From CAZHOV01 sp964534315 (GTDB lineage: Bacteria > Bacteroidota > Bacteroidia > Chitinophagales > Saprospiraceae): 25,866 nt of DNA. Under the pieces are notes generated by a model, which was given only the letters and a program-made list of their open reading frames with translations, did no database searches and was not told where the DNA came from. Each line of letters opens with the position of its first letter. Within the stretch, counting starts at the first letter, position 1. Both the position numbers and the translations under genes were made by a program. Below are positions 15,901 to 21,983 of this stretch, in pieces. The stretch lies in contig CAZHOV010000078.1 of NCBI GenBank assembly GCA_964534315.1, positions 1-25,866 on the forward strand, read 5' to 3'.

Positions 15901-16316
15901 GGAATCACCCCCGAGGGAAGTAAATCTGATGGCAACGCATTTAATTTTTCGATCAATCTGCTACGCGACCAATAAAAGTCAGTCTCCTCATTAAAAATAA
16001 TATAAATAGAAGAATAACCGAACATAGAATGACTCCGAACGGCCTCGACATTAGAAAGACCCAACAAAACAGACGTCAGCGGTAAACTAATTTGCTCATC
16101 AACCTCTTCAGGAGAGTGCCCGGGCCAGGAGGTAAACACAAGCTGCTGATTCGATCCCAAGTCTGGTATGGCATCAATAGCTAATTGTTCAAATGGACTG
16201 TCAAAGGAAAGAACGGGACTCCTGAAAAGTCCGAAGATAATCAGGAGCCCAATAAGTAAACAACTTACAAAGGGGTAATTTAAAAAGAATAAAGTCCATC
16301 GGTTTAATCCCTTCAT
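12954..16316 (-). CDS. cusA: Heavy-metal efflux RND permease (CusA-like)
   Basis: The 1120-aa protein is a HME-type RND transporter driven by the proton gradient. TM4 has GIAIAIGSIVD with Asp430, equivalent to the proton-relay Asp of CusA. By motif alignment, the three copper-binding methionines of CusA (M573, M623, M672) correspond to Met630 (QFLLMPVT), Met680 (APLSMMEV) and Met742 (RQIMLESG), and the nearby Glu is kept as Glu682. This supports Cu(I)/Ag(I) rather than Co/Zn/Cd. It is ~70 aa longer than E. coli CusA, because residues ~537-582 form an extra hydrophobic hairpin before TM7. Its ATG overlaps the stop of the multi-cupredoxin gene (ATGA, 16313-16316), and the adaptor follows after 4 bp. 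Metal specificity is inference from motif alignment by eye. Confidence 0.93.
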   Translation of the reverse strand: MKGLNRWTLFFLNYPFVSCLLIGLLIIFGLFRSPVLSFDSPFEQLAIDAIPDLGSNQQLVFTSWPGHSPEEVDEQISLPLTSVLLGLSNVEAVRSHSMFGYSSIYIIFNEETDFYWSRSRLIEKLNALPSDLLPSGVIPKLGPEATALGHIFWYTLEGIDSSGQIIGGWELKELRKIQDEFVKDQFLSVSGVAEVASIGGYEEAYQVDLMPDKLIDLEVSLKDVLEALQKENRESSGQTIEINRAEYIVRGLGRLQNPDELGEILIKSKGNTPVLLKDIAYVSSGPKDRRGVLNKNGLEAVGGFVVAQFGKNPLEVINAIKRKLPAIQQALPRKFLQDGALSRLTIVPYYDRSELIETTFSTLTHTLWLQLLITAIVVLVLIGRVWPALAISSMLPLTIFAVILGMFWMEIEVHLLSFLGIAIAIGSIVDMGIIIGTQLIDNFEGSDTSEKPLKLLITESLEEISPALLTATASTILGFIPVFILEGDAGKLFIPLAWTKTLALFAAFLLSITLFPVIFFYFGRAAKKIKINTRYNRLIIVGLLIILLVTWYPAGFIHVKSLYLIGGMLIILWIANYVILYYDRLLDWMIVYRRWVLSGMGIFFLISIFWGSTTQQSFLPEFDEGQFLLMPVTAPHAGIEESKELLSILNQAIEALPEVKEVVGKSGRADSPLDPAPLSMMEVLVTYHPRFGKDKNGEKTINWRPHIENPDDLWQEITDVVRTIPGLTIPPKLYPIETRQIMLESGFHSDVGIKITGKQQKGLQLLSLQLESLLKDAPFLNPATVFADRLIGKSYLECTPNRQAMADYGVSLVTIHQYIRAATGGIPKTYLYKDNERYGINIRLPLKYRSSIEQFKNIEIPTSTGNWLPLHQLTDIDFRVGPQQIKGENGFSVLYITVEGKEGLSTQRVARQLEEYLNQQRNEKKLILPEATTIEIAGSFHQSRKTDRQLWWIIPITLSLIFGLFYWQFRSLMMALILFSSLFLAMSGGLLCLSIYNALAFHGIFQIDPVYFSLPVWIGFIALLGIASDDGVLFMTHFVQEKRKNRKISLKELLVAAGKRRIKPAMLTTATTLIAIFPILLIEGIGSDLMVPMAIPLFGGMLTQLFSMFLVPLLLFIKKD

Positions 16317-19300
16317 TGGATAATCAGTTTACCTCTATAGACAGCACTTTCCGATCTTAATTCCAATGTATAGATCCCTCTGGATAAACGATCCGGATAA
16401 GTAATTTGCATCACTCTTGAACCGATCGCTTTATTCTGTAAAATGTTCCTTCCTTTTACATCGTATAATTTCACTTTCAGATCCTTACCAAAATCTCCCG
16501 GATCAATCCCTTCGACACTCCATTGCTGCCTGAATCCACTTGAAGGGTTAGGATATATTTTGATCGATCTGTTGTAAATCTCCAAAGAGTTGATGTTTGT
16601 AGTATTCACTGAAATTTCCATGCAAAAAGAGCGATTGCAGTTATTCAGCGTATCTTGTACAAGCAAACATACATTGTAATTACCCGGTTGATCATACTGA
16701 TGAACAGGATGCTGTTCATTTGATGTATTTCCATCCCCAAATCCCCACAACCATATGTTCGGAGTTCCGGTGGTTTGATCAAAAAACTGAAAGCTCAAAT
16801 CACCCGAAAGGGCCTGGTAGGTAAACCCGGGATTAAAGAGGAGGCAGGGATGACTTAAGTCTATCCACTGACAAATGGTATCCGAACAACCTGTGGAAGA
16901 GTTTTCAGCAATCAGGCATACAGTATAACTACCTTCTTCATCATATATATGTTGCGGATTCTGCTCTGTAGAAATAGTACCATCTCCGAAATCCCATTGC
17001 CATAGATCCGGATCCTGGCTGGTAGAATCATTAAATTGAACCGCTTGATTCTGGGCATCAATAACAAATCCGAAAGCTGCTTCAAAACCAAAACAAATAT
17101 CATCACAATCAGGCATTTGGAAACTAGTATCTATCTGGCAATCAGGCTGATCAGCATCGAAGATCAACAGCGAATGCGTGGCTCCGTCACCTTCAACCAT
17201 CGCCATAAATGATTGTAAACTTGAGGGTCCATAAGCAAAAGGACTTCCCGGTAACTCCACTCCGTCAATTTCTACAATATATCCGTTAAATCCCTGATTA
17301 TTTGCTGTAAAAGTAAAACCTACATTCAATATGCCGTCATCGCAAGATTCTTCAGCAATAATCGTTCCCGCCATTCCGATTCCTCCGGGAGCTCCGTGCG
17401 GGATACAATAGTAAGGGTGTTCGCCGGGCGTTTCCAAAATGACATCATAGACTGCTCCTTGTCCCAATAAACCGGAATTCCAAGAATCCACCCCGGAGGT
17501 GGCATCGGAGGTAGTTGTGTGAGGAACCACCCCCGTCCAGACAAATCGATTAATATCACCTGTATTCACAACGATTTCCTTTGGGTCAAAATCAAAATCT
17601 AACACCTCTATTTCATGAATTAGGGGTAAATCTATTGCTATTTCAAGGCTTTCTAGTGAACATACCGCCTGACAATCGGGAACTAATACGGAAACTTCTG
17701 AATTGCAGACAGGATCCGTCAAATCTTCTACTATAATTTCATGCATCTGCCCATCACCCGGCAAGAATAGATCAATTTGGGTAGTGTCTGTGGAAGTGTA
17801 ATTGAAAGGACTTCCAGCACTCAGTAGACCATCTATAAATAGATTAAAGCCGGCATCACCCGGATTATTCGTTAATAAAGTGATTTGGTAAGGCACCTCT
17901 TCCTCGCTATTGCAGCCTCCGGTTTGTTGAGCTATCAGTTCAATGGAACAATCTTCGTCACACATAGGTACTATCAGATCAGTTTCAGCTATACATTGCA
18001 TATCCATTATGTCCTGTACCTTTATAACATGCGACAGCCCGTCTCCAAATAAGGTGATCGTTATAATGGTGGTGTCTCCGCTGTAGTTAAAGGGAGTAGC
18101 ATTATATAATTGATCATCCACAAAAAGCTGGAAGCCCTGATCGCCGAGATTACTGCCGAATATGGCTAATGTTACGTCGGTGGAATCAAAACCGGAAATA
18201 CAATCTGCTATTTCTTCTATGCTTAGGTCTAATTGACAAATATCCTCACAAACAGGAGAAATAAAATCAACTGTATCTGCACATTCTGTAAAATTTATAT
18301 CCTGAATGATCAATTCGTGGCTGGAACCATCTCCCGGTATCAATAACATTAAGGTATTTTGTCCGCTTCCATCGTAGGTGAAAGGACTGCCGGAAATTAA
18401 TTCACCATCGAGCCTTACCTCATATTCATCTCCAAAATTCAGCGCATTGAATTGCAGGGTAGCTTCTATCGATCCGTCGATACAGGGATCATTAACTGTA
18501 ATTGTCCCTGCCATCCCAATTCCGCCTGGTCCACCGTGCGGAGTACAATAGTAAGGATGGACTCCTGTCTCCTCCAGAATTAAGGAATAGGAAGCACCTT
18601 GTCCCAATAGTCCGGAATCCCAACTGGAAGGACCTGAAACCACATCTGAAGTAGTGGTATGGGGAATAACACCCGTCCATTGAAACTCCACCGTGTCTCC
18701 TAGCGAAATACTTAGATCTTTCGGGATAAATTCAAAATCTTTAACCTCTACGATATGTTTCGTTGGTCCGTCGCTATTTACCGCGAGGTTCAGTACTTCA
18801 CACGGAGGTCCGCAGAGAGGCGTGAAAATTTCTGTATCTGCCACACAACCGGTACTATCTACATCGGTTATCTCAATGGTGCGGTTAACCCCAATACCGG
18901 CAATAGTGATCGTATCCTCAGTTATACCGCTTCCATCATAGGGGAAAGGGCCTCCCGATAATAAATTTCCGTCTATCCGGATGATGTATCCATTGACCCC
19001 CGTATTTGACCCGTTAATTGTCAGGGCTATGTCTACCTCATTATTGGCATCACAATCACCAACCTGAATAGCCGCGACCTCTAAACTACATGTGTCTTGA
19101 TTTCCTCCACAATCGGGAAGAGTAACAGAGGAGGCGATACTACAACTCAAATCTTCAGTATCGACAATTTCTATGTTGTGTAAAAGCCCGTCGCCCGGTA
19201 GCGATAAGGAAATATCATTGGTTCCATTAACAGCGTAGGCGAAAGGACTGTCGTTGGTTAATACATCATCTACATATACATTAAATCCTCCGGAACTTCC

Positions 19301-21121
19301 ATTCTGACTTTGAAAAGAAAGATTTAAGGCCACCATTCCGTCATTACACGGTGGTTGTACCGTGATCGTCCCGGCCATCCCCACTCCTCCAGGTGCTCCG
19401 TGCGGAACGCAGTAGTACGGATGAACACCCGTCGATAAAACCGGAGAAGTATAGGTCGCCCCCTGGCTCAATAGCCCCGAGTCCCAGCTATCAGGACCCG
19501 AAGTCGCATCTGAAGTCGAGGTGTGCGCTACCGCTCCTACCCAGTCCCACTCCACCACATCGCCGGCAGTGATCGTAATCGACAACGGATTAAATACAAA
19601 ATCATCTACCAACACCGTATGGGTCACCGATGAACCTGTCGAGGCTGTCAGGTTGGTTAGCTGACACGGTATTAAACAATTGGTCGTCGTAATAGAAGTA
19701 GAACCCGAACAAGTGGTATCATCAACATCCTGTGCTTCGATCATATGAGATGAGCCGTCTCCAGGAACATTGACGGTCACTACAGTATTTCCGCTTGCAT
19801 CATAATTGAAGGGACCACCCGGAACGATCGATCCGTCTACAAAAAGATCGAAACCACTTGCTCCACCGTTAATATCAGTTACGGTAACTTCCACCGGCAC
19901 CTCATTATTGGGGTTGCACCCCCCGCTTTCAGTTGCAGTTAAACTTATGCTACAAGGGGGGGCAGCCCCACAATTTGGAGCATCCCAGGTTGTAGATAAA
20001 ATACAAGTCGGATCGGCTACATCTTCGATTTCGATCGTATGCGGAAGCCCGTCTCCAACGAGCGTTGCAGATACTGATTGGGGGCCGGTACCATTATAGG
20101 AGAAAGGGCTACCACTTTGAAGGATGCCATCAATATAGAGGTTAAATCCTTGGGGATCAGCGACAGTAGTACTAAAAGTGATATCGACGGTAAAAGTATT
20201 GCCAGCAGGACAATTTGCTATAATTGTTCCAGACATCCCCGTACCACCCGGGCCTCCGTGAGGGATACAATAATAAGGATGAGTACCCGGATTTTGAATA
20301 GTTACGTCATAGGTAGAGCCAAATCCGATCTCCCCTGAATTCCAGCTGTCAGGTCCGGAAGTAGCATCCGAAGTAGTAGAATGATCACTCGTACCCACCC
20401 AAACAAAATGGACAACATCGCCAATAACGATTGTTGTGTTGACAGGGTCGAAGAAATTATCACCCACATCTACATTTTGAGTAGTTCCACCTGCTATGTT
20501 TATTGCTAAGGAAGAAAGAAAACAATTGGAGGAACAATCTTGAGGCGTAAAGGTAATATTTTCACTGCACGTTCCGATATCTAAAGATTGAACATTAATA
20601 GTATGTGGTAATCCATCTCCCTGAACCGTAGTGCTGATAATAACCGGGTTCGCCTGATCAATTTCGTATGGGCTGCCAGGCAGAAGTTGGCCATCAAGGC
20701 TGACATCAATTTCATCGGCATTATCAAAAAGGTCATTAATGGTTATGGTCAGGTCTACGGTATTATCGCTATTGCAATTTGAACTCAGCGAATAGGATAC
20801 AGAAAGGTCACAGATCTCAATACGGATTTCAACCTCTGCAGTACATCCACTTTGAGTTGTAATAATCAGCACTACATCATATTTGTCGGCAGCCGGAAAA
20901 GTGTGAAGCGGGTTTTGAGCGGTAGAAGTGGTTCCGTCATCAAAATCCCAGGACCAGGAAACAATAGGGTCCCCGGGTGAAGAGGTTGATTGGTCGGTAA
21001 ATTGAATGGTTAGACCGGTATCATCGAAAGTAAAATTCGCTGTACAATTTTGAGCTAATAAACTATTTAAGCCAAAAAACAGGCCAATTAGGGATAAAAG
21101 GGAGTAAGTGTTGAATCGCAT
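16313..21121 (-). CDS. Secreted T9SS protein with four plastocyanin-like copper domains and PKD/Ig-like repeats
   Basis: The 1602-aa protein has a signal peptide (1-24, ending LLAQ) and one PKD domain (about 25-100). A long alternating array follows, then two PKD domains (about 1342-1420 and 1424-1505) and a T9SS type A sorting domain (about 1520-1602, with KIYPNPSSG and GIYTLEL). The array holds four cupredoxin modules at about 205-303, 487-587, 777-877 and 1157-1256. Each has a full type 1 copper ligand set: His247/Cys285/His288/Met296; His533/Cys571/His574/Met582; His821/Cys859/His862/Met870; His1201/Cys1239/His1242/Met1250. Between them are nine Cys-bordered Ig-like repeats with the signature DG..(L/S)..GSPF.Y and GDG..H.I. 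The protein should be exported through the outer membrane and anchored or released at the surface. Its stop overlaps the pump start. Copper storage, capture or electron transfer are all possible. Confidence 0.93.
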   Translation of the reverse strand: MRFNTYSLLSLIGLFFGLNSLLAQNCTANFTFDDTGLTIQFTDQSTSSPGDPIVSWSWDFDDGTTSTAQNPLHTFPAADKYDVVLIITTQSGCTAEVEIRIEICDLSVSYSLSSNCNSDNTVDLTITINDLFDNADEIDVSLDGQLLPGSPYEIDQANPVIISTTVQGDGLPHTINVQSLDIGTCSENITFTPQDCSSNCFLSSLAINIAGGTTQNVDVGDNFFDPVNTTIVIGDVVHFVWVGTSDHSTTSDATSGPDSWNSGEIGFGSTYDVTIQNPGTHPYYCIPHGGPGGTGMSGTIIANCPAGNTFTVDITFSTTVADPQGFNLYIDGILQSGSPFSYNGTGPQSVSATLVGDGLPHTIEIEDVADPTCILSTTWDAPNCGAAPPCSISLTATESGGCNPNNEVPVEVTVTDINGGASGFDLFVDGSIVPGGPFNYDASGNTVVTVNVPGDGSSHMIEAQDVDDTTCSGSTSITTTNCLIPCQLTNLTASTGSSVTHTVLVDDFVFNPLSITITAGDVVEWDWVGAVAHTSTSDATSGPDSWDSGLLSQGATYTSPVLSTGVHPYYCVPHGAPGGVGMAGTITVQPPCNDGMVALNLSFQSQNGSSGGFNVYVDDVLTNDSPFAYAVNGTNDISLSLPGDGLLHNIEIVDTEDLSCSIASSVTLPDCGGNQDTCSLEVAAIQVGDCDANNEVDIALTINGSNTGVNGYIIRIDGNLLSGGPFPYDGSGITEDTITIAGIGVNRTIEITDVDSTGCVADTEIFTPLCGPPCEVLNLAVNSDGPTKHIVEVKDFEFIPKDLSISLGDTVEFQWTGVIPHTTTSDVVSGPSSWDSGLLGQGASYSLILEETGVHPYYCTPHGGPGGIGMAGTITVNDPCIDGSIEATLQFNALNFGDEYEVRLDGELISGSPFTYDGSGQNTLMLLIPGDGSSHELIIQDINFTECADTVDFISPVCEDICQLDLSIEEIADCISGFDSTDVTLAIFGSNLGDQGFQLFVDDQLYNATPFNYSGDTTIITITLFGDGLSHVIKVQDIMDMQCIAETDLIVPMCDEDCSIELIAQQTGGCNSEEEVPYQITLLTNNPGDAGFNLFIDGLLSAGSPFNYTSTDTTQIDLFLPGDGQMHEIIVEDLTDPVCNSEVSVLVPDCQAVCSLESLEIAIDLPLIHEIEVLDFDFDPKEIVVNTGDINRFVWTGVVPHTTTSDATSGVDSWNSGLLGQGAVYDVILETPGEHPYYCIPHGAPGGIGMAGTIIAEESCDDGILNVGFTFTANNQGFNGYIVEIDGVELPGSPFAYGPSSLQSFMAMVEGDGATHSLLIFDADQPDCQIDTSFQMPDCDDICFGFEAAFGFVIDAQNQAVQFNDSTSQDPDLWQWDFGDGTISTEQNPQHIYDEEGSYTVCLIAENSSTGCSDTICQWIDLSHPCLLFNPGFTYQALSGDLSFQFFDQTTGTPNIWLWGFGDGNTSNEQHPVHQYDQPGNYNVCLLVQDTLNNCNRSFCMEISVNTTNINSLEIYNRSIKIYPNPSSGFRQQWSVEGIDPGDFGKDLKVKLYDVKGRNILQNKAIGSRVMQITYPDRLSRGIYTLELRSESAVYRGKLIIQ
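17354..20509 (-). repeat. Intragenic array of four cupredoxin modules with Ig-like spacers
   Basis: The cupredoxin-coding blocks lie at about 20213-20509, 19361-19663, 18491-18793 and 17354-17653. Each encodes HPYYC.PHG.PGG.GM(A/S)GTI, with the ligands Cys and His two residues apart and Met seven residues after the His. Spacers are two Ig-like repeats between modules 1-2 and 2-3, and three between modules 3-4. The modules clearly arose by internal duplication, but the DNA has diverged. Confidence 0.9.
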
Positions 21122-21148
21122 GGATCTTCTTATTTCAGTTTGTTTAAA

Positions 21149-21156
21149 TAAAAATA
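21149..21156 (-). promoter_or_regulatory. Candidate -7 element of the cupredoxin/pump operon (TATTTTTA)
   Basis: TATTTTTA on the minus strand misses TAnnTTTG only at the last base. It is 34 bp from the proximal half of the LytTR-like repeat, almost the same geometry as the 33 bp at the cytochrome operon, and 27 bp before the ATG at 21121. Confidence 0.45.
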
Positions 21157-21190
21157 GTCCGAACTAGTCGACCTATTTTTATTTAATTCA

Positions 21191-21220
21191 CTGAACGGGA
21201 AAAAAAGATGCCTGAATAGG
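21191..21220 (-). promoter_or_regulatory. Predicted LytTR operator (direct repeat 9-N12-9), cupredoxin/pump operon
   Basis: On the minus strand CCTATTCAG (21212-21220) and CCCGTTCAG (21191-21199) are direct repeats with a 12-bp T-rich spacer. The proximal half is identical to that at 11637-11645. The site lies between the LytTR regulator gene (stop at 21229) and its presumed target (start at 21121), a natural position for local control. Confidence 0.7.
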
Positions 21221-21228
21221 AAAACCCA

Positions 21229-21975
21229 TTATTCTCCAATCAACCACTTTTTAAAATGGGGGGAGCGTTCTGTACTAACAATGGTTTCCTGGTCGATCGG
21301 TGGCGTTAATTCGATTTTCACTCTGGATTTAGAATAAGCATACATTTCTTTTATGGAATCAAGATGAATAATGAACTGCCGATTAATCCTAAAAAAGCCT
21401 CCAGGATCGGTAAATTCTTCTATTTTTTCCAAAGAATAATCGACAGGATATCGTTTCCCATCCTTTGTAACCAGGAAAGTAATCTTATTTTCAGTATAAA
21501 AATAAGCTACCTCATCAATTTGAATCACTTTTATGTGTTGACCAAGGCGGATAAGGAAGCGCTTGGGCGAGTTTTTCTGCGAGAGTGAGTCCGCCAGTTT
21601 TTGGTAATCAATGGTGGTATCCCTCAACTGATTAAATTTTGCTAATGCTTCCTCTAATTCTTTTATTTTTATAGGTTTCAATAAATAGTCGACCGCATTA
21701 ACTTTAAAAGCTTTGATGGCATACTGGTCGTAGGCGGTAGTAAATATTACCGGCTTTTCGATTTTTATAAGACTAAACAATTCAAAACTAGAGCCATCGG
21801 CCAGATGAATATCTAAAAATAATAAATCAGGTGGGATATGAGTTTGCCACCATTTTATGACCCCTTCTATACTATCGATTTTATCCAATATCTTTACAGA
21901 AGGATCTATCTGAAGGATCAGTTTTTCTAACCTTCTGGAGGCAGCAGCTTCATCTTCAACAATTAGCACTCTCAT
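21229..21975 (-). CDS. LytTR family response regulator
   Basis: The 248-aa protein has a receiver domain (1-~118) with the acidic pocket EDE (8-9), phospho-acceptor Asp55 in LFLDIHLADG, the TT switch at 79-80 and Lys100 in DYLLKPI. A LytTR DNA-binding domain follows (about 140-246, with IDEVAYFYTENKITFLVTKDG, FFRINRQFIIHLDSI and VSTERSPHFKKWL). It follows the sensor kinase by 8 bp and is its evident partner. LytTR proteins bind pairs of direct repeats about 12 bp apart, and two such sites flank target operons in this window (11637-11666, 21191-21220). This makes it the likely activator of the copper/cytochrome module (inference). Confidence 0.94.
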   Translation of the reverse strand: MRVLIVEDEAAASRRLEKLILQIDPSVKILDKIDSIEGVIKWWQTHIPPDLLFLDIHLADGSSFELFSLIKIEKPVIFTTAYDQYAIKAFKVNAVDYLLKPIKIKELEEALAKFNQLRDTTIDYQKLADSLSQKNSPKRFLIRLGQHIKVIQIDEVAYFYTENKITFLVTKDGKRYPVDYSLEKIEEFTDPGGFFRINRQFIIHLDSIKEMYAYSKSRVKIELTPPIDQETIVSTERSPHFKKWLIGE

Positions 21976-21983
21976 AACTACTT

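Noticed and set aside
18492..20338. Several 60-100-codon ORFs in other frames inside the cupredoxin gene
   Set aside because: They overlap a continuous 1602-codon frame with consistent domain repeats and show no features of their own.
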